A DNA stretch of 64,000 nucleotides from Planctomycetota bacterium. GTDB lineage: Bacteria; Planctomycetota; UBA1135; JACQFD01. Below, one piece after another: positions 16,543 through 24,311 of this stretch. Location of the stretch: positions 34,056 to 98,055 of the forward strand of contig JACQFD010000025.1 in the NCBI GenBank assembly GCA_016200225.1. The letters run 5' to 3'. Every line of letters starts with the position of its first letter. The first letter of the stretch is position 1. Position numbers and translations under genes: made by a program. The notes below the pieces were generated by a model. The model worked only from the letters and a program-made list of their open reading frames with translations. It was not told the origin of the DNA and made no database searches.

Positions 16543-18240
16543 GTGACTCTCCGCCCCCTGTCGTGCGCGATCGCGATTATTTTCATACTCCCACGTTGGA
16601 GCGCGATGCCGTCGACGCAAGGAGGCGAGATCGCGCAATCCACGGCCTCGAGTCAAGCCGCGTCGAAGCCAAAATCATTTATTATCGTGGATGAACCCGT
16701 CTACGCACTTTGCGATATGCTAAGATTCGCGCGCGGTCGGCGGTCTGACACGGTTCCTAATGATACGGGCATTATCTTCAAGTCAATCCTTGATAAGTTA
16801 GATGGGTTCCAGCTTCCATCCGACGATGCCGTGGATGCCTGCAGCTCGTATGCTTGGTATTATCGGAATACAGAATATGATATGTGGCCGCTTGACCGAT
16901 CGTTGCACGGCGACGTGCCGGGGGAAAAATACACAGAAATTCGGAGTGCGTTGCAAAGACTAGCGAAGGTTATTGATATTGATGCATGGTGGAAGCGCGA
17001 AGAACAAACCCGCAACTCGATACGCAAAGTATACGAAACCGCGTTGGGCACGTCCGATCCTCCCAAGGATCAGTCAGATTATCTCCGCATGCCGATTCCG
17101 AGCGTCGTCATTCGATTTACATATTTCCGCGAACGATACAGTGGAGCGTGGTGTCGCGGAATCAACATGGCGGGGGACGCGACGTTTATTGAAGTTACTC
17201 CGGTCGAACAGCCATCAGACGTCGGACAGATGTTACGGTATAGTATTGGACATTCAATCATAGATCGGTTTGCTCCAGAAGCTGTAAAGAAGCGCTCGAC
17301 GTTGATGAGTTTCCTGGTATCGCACTCCCGGTTGTGGGGCGAGAATGTAATGCAGTATCGTGATCCGAATTGTGCACTCTCCGAGCAGACCCTTCTCGCG
17401 ATAGAAGGCCGCTACCAGTTGAAACACTTCGGCAAAGAGCAGGCCAGGCGGGATATGTCCTATCGAGTACACGAGGGGCTCGTCCTTTCGCCGCTCATCG
17501 AACCGTTGTTCGAACAATTCGAAATTCATCCGGAGAAGTGGCCGACATTTGGAGACTTCGCCCCGCAACTATACTTGCTTCTTCAGGAGAAGGTGTACTC
17601 CGGAGTCGATTGGTCGGAATTGTACATTAATAATGATAATGACAAGATTGAGTCTTCCGAGCTTGCTCGCGACGTCATGCGGGCGTGCGAGAATTTTAGC
17701 TTCCCACAACGGAACGAATCGTCGCCGCCGGAGTTTCAGAGATTGACCGATTCATTTCTCTCGGCCATCGCGGTGAATTGGGGGGCCATGGCGCCGGCGA
17801 GCCGCCCCGCGACGACGGCCGGGAGCCGTCCGAACGCGGATACGGCCGTGCAAATTTATATTATCGAAAAAGGGGACGACCTGCCGCTCGGCGTGAGATC
17901 GCCCGTTCGTTTCGAGAAAGGCGGGTGGATCGTTAACGATTCGTCGACGGAGCCGGGCGACGACACTCCAAAGAAACTAAAAATTGAAAACGCAATAATG
18001 AAAGGCGGTTTTGTCGCCGCCGGGCGGTTCCCAAAAAATTCGCCGGGCGCTCGGGATTGTATACTAGTCCATCCGCCCAAGTCCTGGCCCGACGGTTGGG
18101 GCGATTTATCCACAAACATTTTGACGGTGTCGCCGCTGCTTGTCGAACGCATGGATGCGACTAGTAATAGCAAGATGGAGGAAACGCGCACATGGCGGCC
18201 GGTCGCGGCAAGTCTGAAAACGATTAAACGAAAAAAGTGA
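16543..18240 (+). CDS. Exported protein of unknown function
   Basis: About 565 residues from a GTG at 16543 that gives a clean signal peptide (TLRPLSCAIAIIFILPRWSA); a TTG at 16516 is also in frame. I do not recognise a family. The central part is mixed helix and strand with many aromatic residues (DAWWKREEQ, GENVMQYRDPN, SGVDWSELY); the last 160 residues (after a Ala/Ser/Pro-rich linker at about 420-440) form a separate beta-rich domain. By eye the DNA from 16700 to 17700 is clearly lower in GC than the surroundings, while the 3' third returns to the usual composition, which hints at acquisition or a domain fusion. Next to it lies a toxin-antitoxin pair. Confidence 0.6.
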   Translation: MTLRPLSCAIAIIFILPRWSAMPSTQGGEIAQSTASSQAASKPKSFIIVDEPVYALCDMLRFARGRRSDTVPNDTGIIFKSILDKLDGFQLPSDDAVDACSSYAWYYRNTEYDMWPLDRSLHGDVPGEKYTEIRSALQRLAKVIDIDAWWKREEQTRNSIRKVYETALGTSDPPKDQSDYLRMPIPSVVIRFTYFRERYSGAWCRGINMAGDATFIEVTPVEQPSDVGQMLRYSIGHSIIDRFAPEAVKKRSTLMSFLVSHSRLWGENVMQYRDPNCALSEQTLLAIEGRYQLKHFGKEQARRDMSYRVHEGLVLSPLIEPLFEQFEIHPEKWPTFGDFAPQLYLLLQEKVYSGVDWSELYINNDNDKIESSELARDVMRACENFSFPQRNESSPPEFQRLTDSFLSAIAVNWGAMAPASRPATTAGSRPNADTAVQIYIIEKGDDLPLGVRSPVRFEKGGWIVNDSSTEPGDDTPKKLKIENAIMKGGFVAAGRFPKNSPGARDCILVHPPKSWPDGWGDLSTNILTVSPLLVERMDATSNSKMEETRTWRPVAASLKTIKRKK

Positions 18241-18329
18241 TTCTCCATTGCGCCTCGCGTATGGCCGCCATTCGCAAGAGACGACCGCGACTCAGCGGAT
18301 CTTCCCATGGACTTGACGCGAGGTAGAGT

Positions 18330-18370
18330 TCTGGATAGTCTGGATAGATACGGTTCCTATAACGTGAACC
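18330..18370. promoter_or_regulatory. Candidate operator of the toxin-antitoxin operon
   Basis: Just upstream of the antitoxin ATG (18386) are a tandem TCTGGATAG (18330-18338 and 18339-18347) and an interrupted palindrome GGTTC/GAACC (18352-18356, 18366-18370) around TATAAC. Phd/VapB-type antitoxins usually repress their own promoter through such repeats; that this is the operator here is inference. Confidence 0.35.
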
Positions 18371-18385
18371 GTCCCGAACCGAAAT

Positions 18386-18661
18386 ATGGTTACCCATCGC
18401 CGTACAACCTCGACTAAATCCGCCATTGGCGTTTTTAACGTTAAACAACACTTGAGCGAAATTCTCGACCGCGTCGAGAAAGGCGAGTCGATCGTGATTA
18501 CGCGCCACGGCGGTCCTGTCGCGCGACTTGTGCCTTTCACGCAGCCGATCAATTACACAAGCGTTGTAGACGTAATTAATAATTTAAAGAAACTCCGCAA
18601 GGGAGTTCGCCTTCCCAAAGGTGTCACCATTCGACAGCTAATTGACGAAGGGCGGCCCTAG
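18386..18661 (+). CDS. Phd/YefM-type antitoxin of a VapBC-like system
   Basis: A 91-residue protein. Residues 15-60 (VFNVKQHLSEILDRVEKGESIVITRHGGPVARLVP, read in short pieces: FNVKQHLSEIL, GESIVITRHGGPVARL) are the typical Phd/YefM DNA-binding fold, with the toxin-binding tail at about 60-91 (RLPKGVTIRQLIDEGRP). It would neutralise the PIN toxin and repress the operon. The stop codon ends one base before the toxin ATG, the compact layout usual for such pairs. Confidence 0.88.
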   Translation: MVTHRRTTSTKSAIGVFNVKQHLSEILDRVEKGESIVITRHGGPVARLVPFTQPINYTSVVDVINNLKKLRKGVRLPKGVTIRQLIDEGRP

Positions 18662-18662
18662 C

Positions 18663-19082
18663 ATGCTTATCCTCGATTGTTCCGTTACAATTGCATGGTG
18701 TGTCGAGAGCGAAACAACGGCCTTTACCGAGGCGGTACTTGCCGCCGTTGCCCGGGATGGAGCCGTGGCACCCGGCCTTTGGGCGATCGAAGTCGCGAAT
18801 GTGTTGTCCATCCACGAAAGGCGAAAGATACTAACAAACGACAAAGTCAGGCGATTTCGTGAAATTCTCGCGAAATTTAATATTCAATTGGAGCATCACA
18901 CGCGCGAACGCATGCTTTTCGAAGTGTTGGATTTGAGCCGAAAGCTCGGATTGTCAGCGTATGACGCAACCTATCTCGATCTTGCAATGCAGCTTCGATT
19001 ACCTCTTGCTACGCTGGATCGTCCGCTCTTGGAGGCGGCAAAAAAAGTAAATGTCGAAATATTTCACGCCGCCGCCGAATGA
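18663..19082 (+). CDS. PIN-domain ribonuclease toxin, VapC family
   Basis: A 139-residue PIN-domain protein. The acidic metal-binding residues are visible: Asp in MLILDCSVTIAW, Glu in LWAIEVANVL, Asp in LSAYDATYLDLA and Asp in LATLDRPL. VapC toxins cut tRNA or rRNA when freed from their antitoxin. I chose the ATG at 18663 because it starts the first beta strand of the PIN fold; a longer in-frame start at 18642 lies inside the antitoxin gene. Codons look ordinary for the window except for an A-rich 3' end. Confidence 0.9.
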   Translation: MLILDCSVTIAWCVESETTAFTEAVLAAVARDGAVAPGLWAIEVANVLSIHERRKILTNDKVRRFREILAKFNIQLEHHTRERMLFEVLDLSRKLGLSAYDATYLDLAMQLRLPLATLDRPLLEAAKKVNVEIFHAAAE

Positions 19083-19217
19083 TCCGATATCGTTCAATAC
19101 ACGCTATAATTAGTGATTGGTTCGCTCCGAAAATATTACCATAGAAGCGCCAATCTGGAAGTGTTATCACAAGCATCTCGCAGAGCGAGCTCGAGAGACT
19201 TATGAAACCACTTCTAA

Positions 19218-22200
19218 TCACTCAACTTCGAACGTCGCCGTCGCCCGTTTGCCGGCGACAATGGTAACATGCTGTTCGATCGGCTCGCGGTCGGGGATTT
19301 CGAGGCGGACGATGAGTTCACCGGTTGGAAATCCGTGTTCGGCGCTGACGCGATAGTCGAGGCCGCTTAAAGTATAAAGAGTTTTCCCGGCCGTATTTTT
19401 AATAATAATTTTCGAACGTTCGGCCATGTCCAATTGCGCCTCGGTCGCGGCCGGACCTGAGAATTCGAGTTTTATTAAAGTGCTATTTATCTTGATTCGA
19501 AGCGTTCCCGCCGCCGAGATTTCGGGATCGCATAGGACTTCGTTCGCGCCGACGGTGATTACAGTTTCATGCGTCACTGCCCACTTCGCGGCGTATATAT
19601 ATTCTCCGTACGGATCGGGCGTTCTGTAAACAGAGACGCGCCAGATTCCGGGCGCGACGCCTTCAATCTTAAATTGACCATTCGCGGCGACGGCGGTCTT
19701 GGGCGACGGATGGCCGGCCGTATTCATGGTATCGACGGGGTCGAGTCCGATCTCGAAACCGTCGAGCGCGACGCCCGCGGGCGCGTGTACGGTTCCGCGG
19801 ACGGCCGTGCCGTGTCCGAGCGCGGTCGCGCGCGAAGCCGTGGCGTCCGCGACAATGGTAATATTAGGAATCCGTTCGGTGGCATATCCCTCGGCCGAAA
19901 CGCGCAATTCATATTCGCCGGGACCCACTCCGTCGAATTGCGCGCGTCCGGGGATTCCGGGGCGTCCGTAGAACGAACGCAGACCGCGGACGAGCATCGC
20001 CGTGAATTTTAATAATGGTTTGCCCGTCGCGGCGTCCGTCACGGCGAGTTCGAGCGAGCCCGCGGGCGCGTCCGCGTCGTCGTTCTCGAATTCTAGTATT
20101 ACATTTTCGGCGCCGGCGCTGATATTACCAATCGACGATTGAATCGATTCGAATTTGCCCGTCGTCGTCCGCCGCTGGTGCCTCGCGGTTATAGTAAATA
20201 CGCCCTCCGGAACGCCTTTTAACTCGAACGATCCGTCCTCGCGCGCGGTCGTGTACGCGAGCGAGAAGTTCGGGTCGCGGGTCGTATTCTTTGGATCCGA
20301 CACTTTAACAAAACTGCCGACGGCCGGGCCTCCGTCGTGGCGCAACGCGATTCCACGAATGGTCTTTGCCGGATTCATAATCAATTTTATTTGTTGGGTC
20401 TCACCGGCGCGCGCCTCGAACGACTCGGATTCGACGCGGGAAAAACCGTCCGCCTCCGCCATGACCGAGCGCGTTTCCGCGCTCTCCGCGCTTGACGAAC
20501 TCCGAACGCTTAGATTTATTTTAGCTTTCCCGCCGGAATCCGTCACGCGCGTCGCGGTCATTGTCGCGGGACCGAACGGTATGATTTGCAACCCCGCTCC
20601 CGCGACGGGCCGGCCGTCCGCGCTTATAACAGTAACCTCGACGGTCATATCGGTTTTCTTCGGCGCATCCGGATCATGAGCAAGCCCGCGCGGAAGGACG
20701 AGATCGGGAGCGTCGGCGACCGTACCGGCGCGAATCTTAACATTCACTTCGTGACGCACGGGTTCCCGCGGCGGAATTGTATTGACCACCGGCGCGTCGA
20801 GATTCGTTCGAACTGTAACATCGGTCTCGTTCGTCGAACTCGCTTCAATGGTATTGATTTCATAGTGTCCGTCGGCGCTCGTCACGGCCATGGCGCCCGC
20901 GCCGGGCGCGATCTCGGGATCCACCCACGAACGTTTTTCGCCCGACCCGCGCGGAACGAAAACTGTAACTTTCTCGAACGGCGCGCTGTGTTCGTCGACG
21001 ACTCTTCCGCGAACCGTCGCCGCGCGCATTAATCGTAATGTTTGTTCAACAGTGGAGCCCGCCGGCGCGGCGTCCACGTGCATTCCCATCGTTACATAAC
21101 CCCGAGCCTCGACGGCGATCTCGCACGCCTTCGGTTTCTCGCCTTGGATACGCTTGATATCATTTTGAATTCCAGGCGCGTGCTCGAATATAAACGTTCC
21201 ATCGGCGCCCGATTTCGTTTCTTTATAAATCCACGTTCCGAAAGGATTCATAATTACAGTTCCACGGATGTTGTTCCCACCCAGTCCTCCGGTATTCCAA
21301 AGAACGATGCGCGCGTCGGAGACCGGTTTTCCAGTTTCGTCGTCGAGCACGGACCCTGTCAGCGTCACGCCGCGATTCATGACGAAATCCTTCGATAATT
21401 TAAGGTCGCCTGAAAAAGGATTCCCATTTTCGGATATAACAAGTGGAGCATAACCTTCGGCCCGTACCATGTAGCGATCGGCCGACATTCCTATCGAACC
21501 CGTTACTTTCGAAACGGAAAGTAAATCATCAATTCGATAACTGCCATCCGCGGCCGACACGCCCTTTCGCTCGAAACCCGAGAATCCATGGAATACGCTT
21601 AATGTAATTTCCGCGCAGGCGATGGCGACGCCCGCTTCGTCGACGACGCGGCCTGTTTGCGACTGCGCGTGTTCGAGCCGGTATTGTTGTTCGACGTTGG
21701 GCGTCGCCGGATGAATAAGTTCGGGAGAAAAGCCCTTCGCTTCGATCAGTAGTATCAATCGCGATTCCCCCTCGAGGAGCGGAATTTCGAACGTCCCGTC
21801 GGCCGCGGAAACAGCGGCGCGCACATTGTTACGATTCATTTTCGCATCCGATGCCACGATCGCGCTTTTCGGCGGGCTTGGCGCCGCCGTGATTCTCGCG
21901 CCTGCAATGTTGTGGTTTTGTAAGTCTGCAATTCGTCCGTACACGCGCGGCACGTTCGCATTCGCCGGCAGTCGCTGCGGTTGCGATTCCGCGCCGTTCT
22001 TCTTCGCGGCGGATTCCTTTTCGTTAATAATTGTATTCGAGGGAACCGACGCGGCCGCGAGTCCTCCCGAGTCCGACGGTGGATTGTTTATAATAATTCC
22101 CGGCGAGTGAAGAACGCTCCAACCGATCCAGATTCCAAATATCAATAATGCCGCGACGGCGGCCGCCTGCATCCATGCTTTCATAAAGAGTACTCCCGCG

Positions 22201-22763
22201 CCCGCGGATGTGAATAAACTGGAACGTCCAATTTTAATAAAAGGAAGAAGCGAAACCGCCCATGCGTCGCGCCCGCCGGGCGTGCGCGCGTCGAGCGCCT
22301 CGCGAAGTTGTTCGGTCCCGCGGCGGATGCGCGTCCGCGCCGTTTCGACGGGAATTCCGAGTCGGCGCGCGACTTCGCGCGGCGGCAATTGTTCATAATA
22401 ATGCAACAAAAGCGCCGATTGGTACGGTGCGTCGAGTTTTAACAATTCTTCGACCACGGCGCGGCGCGCCGACTCGCGCTCGGCGACGTCGACCACCGAC
22501 GGAACGGTCTCGCGGCGAGCGGCCGCTTTTTCGCGCGCCGCGCGGTTGCGATCGCTACGAATCATCTGGCGCGCCGAATTTCTCAAAACGGCGGCCACCC
22601 AGTTGCGCAACGGCGTCCGCGGACCCGGCCCGCGCCGCAAAAACGAAAGCCACAATTCCTGCGCCGCGTCCTCCGCGCGGTGCGGATCTGTTATCAACGC
22701 GCGCGCCAGATCGCGGACAAAATCACCGTCGGCAAGGAGCGTTTTGGGATCCATTGGAGGCAT
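19218..22763 (-). CDS. ECF sigma factor fused through a membrane helix to carboxypeptidase-regulatory-like repeats
   Basis: An 1181-residue protein in three parts. Residues about 8-160 are an ECF sigma-70 factor: region 2 (DPHRAEDAAQELWLSFLRR) and region 4 (HYYEQLPPREVARRLGIPVETARTRIRR). A membrane helix follows at about 195-217 (AAAVAALLIFGIWIGWSVL). The remaining 950 residues are outside the cytoplasm and hold about ten carboxypeptidase-regulatory-like beta sandwiches (for example GRVVDEAGVAIACAEITLSV, GSVLDDETGKPVSDARIVLW). Sigma factors with long membrane-spanning extensions are known in planctomycetes; the extension may sense the envelope and hold the sigma domain at the membrane in place of an anti-sigma factor. 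No anti-sigma gene is adjacent, which fits. An alternative start is the Met at residue 4. Confidence 0.88.
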   Translation of the reverse strand: MPPMDPKTLLADGDFVRDLARALITDPHRAEDAAQELWLSFLRRGPGPRTPLRNWVAAVLRNSARQMIRSDRNRAAREKAAARRETVPSVVDVAERESARRAVVEELLKLDAPYQSALLLHYYEQLPPREVARRLGIPVETARTRIRRGTEQLREALDARTPGGRDAWAVSLLPFIKIGRSSLFTSAGAGVLFMKAWMQAAAVAALLIFGIWIGWSVLHSPGIIINNPPSDSGGLAAASVPSNTIINEKESAAKKNGAESQPQRLPANANVPRVYGRIADLQNHNIAGARITAAPSPPKSAIVASDAKMNRNNVRAAVSAADGTFEIPLLEGESRLILLIEAKGFSPELIHPATPNVEQQYRLEHAQSQTGRVVDEAGVAIACAEITLSVFHGFSGFERKGVSAADGSYRIDDLLSVSKVTGSIGMSADRYMVRAEGYAPLVISENGNPFSGDLKLSKDFVMNRGVTLTGSVLDDETGKPVSDARIVLWNTGGLGGNNIRGTVIMNPFGTWIYKETKSGADGTFIFEHAPGIQNDIKRIQGEKPKACEIAVEARGYVTMGMHVDAAPAGSTVEQTLRLMRAATVRGRVVDEHSAPFEKVTVFVPRGSGEKRSWVDPEIAPGAGAMAVTSADGHYEINTIEASSTNETDVTVRTNLDAPVVNTIPPREPVRHEVNVKIRAGTVADAPDLVLPRGLAHDPDAPKKTDMTVEVTVISADGRPVAGAGLQIIPFGPATMTATRVTDSGGKAKINLSVRSSSSAESAETRSVMAEADGFSRVESESFEARAGETQQIKLIMNPAKTIRGIALRHDGGPAVGSFVKVSDPKNTTRDPNFSLAYTTAREDGSFELKGVPEGVFTITARHQRRTTTGKFESIQSSIGNISAGAENVILEFENDDADAPAGSLELAVTDAATGKPLLKFTAMLVRGLRSFYGRPGIPGRAQFDGVGPGEYELRVSAEGYATERIPNITIVADATASRATALGHGTAVRGTVHAPAGVALDGFEIGLDPVDTMNTAGHPSPKTAVAANGQFKIEGVAPGIWRVSVYRTPDPYGEYIYAAKWAVTHETVITVGANEVLCDPEISAAGTLRIKINSTLIKLEFSGPAATEAQLDMAERSKIIIKNTAGKTLYTLSGLDYRVSAEHGFPTGELIVRLEIPDREPIEQHVTIVAGKRATATFEVE

Positions 22764-22901
22764 TCGACGATACGAAATGCGGCGCGGCGCGGATTCGGTT
22801 CACCGCCGCGCGGGCCGCCAGCATACGGCGCCGGCCGCCCGACCGTCGAATTGTATATGGATTCGGGCGCGCCGCCGTCTCCGACGGCGCGAGGGTTCTT
22901 A

Positions 22902-24194
22902 CTATTTCAGCGCGCCCTCCATCTGGACGACGTTCGAATTATTACGAATCTGCACGCGGCGCCCGGCGAGATCGCGCGCGTCGGCAACGCCATCGGGAAG
23001 CGGATCGCCGAGGGACGTGTCCGCGTGAAAATTAGTCTTGCCCTTTCCGGACGGAAGCGGTTGGAGCAGTCCGGCGCGCGTGAATTTATTTGTATTATTG
23101 CCCGTTTCGACCCAGACGATCGACGAGGCGTTGACCGGAAAACCCGAGCCCGCGACGTCGAAGATCGAACGACCGTCTTTACCGTTAAATTTAATGGTAA
23201 CGGCGGCTTTCGCCGCGGACAGCGGCCCGGCCGACGCCGTCGGCGCGAGCGGAGCCTTTTCATTAAGATTCTTCACCGAACCTTTCGCCGCGGGCGCGGG
23301 AATGTCGCACCAAAGAATGACACGATTTGTCGAATCGCGAATCTGCGCCGTGCGGCCCGCCAGTGCCGACATATGCGGAACGCCGAGCTCCTTCGGCGCG
23401 TTATTCAAACCGGAAAGTAACAGTTGATTCTTCCCGTCGACTTTGGCGTCGAATGTGAGTCCCGCGACAAAGTTATAAATGGAACTCGTCGGCGTCGATT
23501 GTATGTAAAGGCCGTACGCGTTCTGGCCCAGAATCGGAAATTCGGCTCCGAGAATGCTCAATTCTTCGACGGATCCGGATTCATTAATTATCAATTTTGC
23601 CCGCGCATCGCCGGCGACCATCACCGCATTCTCGTCGCGTTGCATGTACATGGCGCCCTTCAGCGAGGGCGTTTTGTTTATAGCTCCCGCGACGAGCCTG
23701 GGCACATATCCGATCAGGGCGGTGACGTGCGCATTATTACGAATTTCCAACTTGCGGTCCGCGAGATCGTCGAGGGACGCGACGCCGAGCAGCGGATCGG
23801 GCTCTGCGCCTCCGTCGAGATTGAGATTCCAAAGTTGCGGTCCGCCCGGCTTCGGCGTATTTGTAGTCATCGTCCCGAGCGGGATGAATACCGAGGAGCC
23901 GGCCGCGTTCTCGAGAAATACTGAATATACAAATCCGCCGGTCGCCGGGAGTCCCTCGGCCGAGACGTCGAAAAGGTTCTTCGCGGCGCCTTTGTCGAGC
24001 GCGACGTGCCCGATCGCGTGCGAAAACGCGGGCAAAACCGGCGGGTGGAGCGCGCCGGTATTCTTAACATCCGCCCCCGCCGGGACGGAAAGGGCCAAAT
24101 GAGCAAATGTAAACGCGGCGGCGAGCAAAGTTGCCATGGGAAGCCAAAGGTGGGAGAATCGCGTTGCGAACGAGAATCTTGAATAGGACACCAT
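22902..24194 (-). CDS. Secreted protein of unknown function with repeated ~100-residue domain
   Basis: A 430-residue protein with an N-terminal hydrophobic segment (about residues 15-40) acting as signal peptide. It is built from at least three copies of a beta-rich unit: KNLFDVSAEGLPATGGFVYS...DDLADRKLEIRNNAHV near residue 60-160, ARDLAGRRVQIRNNSNVV at the C-terminus with SIFDVAGSGFPVNASSIVW before it, and a middle unit with SALAGRTAQIRDSTNRVIL. Each ends in a DLAxRxxQIRNN-like strand. The family is not known to me. It lies upstream of the sigma fusion on the same strand with a 138-bp gap, and downstream of a terminator, so it may head the sigma-fusion transcript. Confidence 0.7.
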   Translation of the reverse strand: MVSYSRFSFATRFSHLWLPMATLLAAAFTFAHLALSVPAGADVKNTGALHPPVLPAFSHAIGHVALDKGAAKNLFDVSAEGLPATGGFVYSVFLENAAGSSVFIPLGTMTTNTPKPGGPQLWNLNLDGGAEPDPLLGVASLDDLADRKLEIRNNAHVTALIGYVPRLVAGAINKTPSLKGAMYMQRDENAVMVAGDARAKLIINESGSVEELSILGAEFPILGQNAYGLYIQSTPTSSIYNFVAGLTFDAKVDGKNQLLLSGLNNAPKELGVPHMSALAGRTAQIRDSTNRVILWCDIPAPAAKGSVKNLNEKAPLAPTASAGPLSAAKAAVTIKFNGKDGRSIFDVAGSGFPVNASSIVWVETGNNTNKFTRAGLLQPLPSGKGKTNFHADTSLGDPLPDGVADARDLAGRRVQIRNNSNVVQMEGALK

Positions 24195-24252
24195 TTCTTG
24201 CTTTCCACCAACGGACGCCCTTTATTTCACAATCGTCCGACGGGCAATTGAA

Positions 24253-24284
24253 AAAAAAGCGGCGCGTTTGACGGCGCCGCTTTT
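24253..24284 (-). terminator. Rho-independent terminator of the M14/beta-propeller operon
   Basis: AAAAAGCGGCGC (24253-24264) pairs perfectly with GCGCCGCTTTTT (24273-24284) around an eight-base loop, and the minus strand continues into a run of T. It lies 28 bp after the stop of the minus-strand gene ending at 24312 and 59 bp before the next gene. The A/T runs on both sides would let it work in both directions. Confidence 0.88.
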
Positions 24285-24311
24285 TGTAGTAGCTCGATCT
24301 TCGCGATCAAT

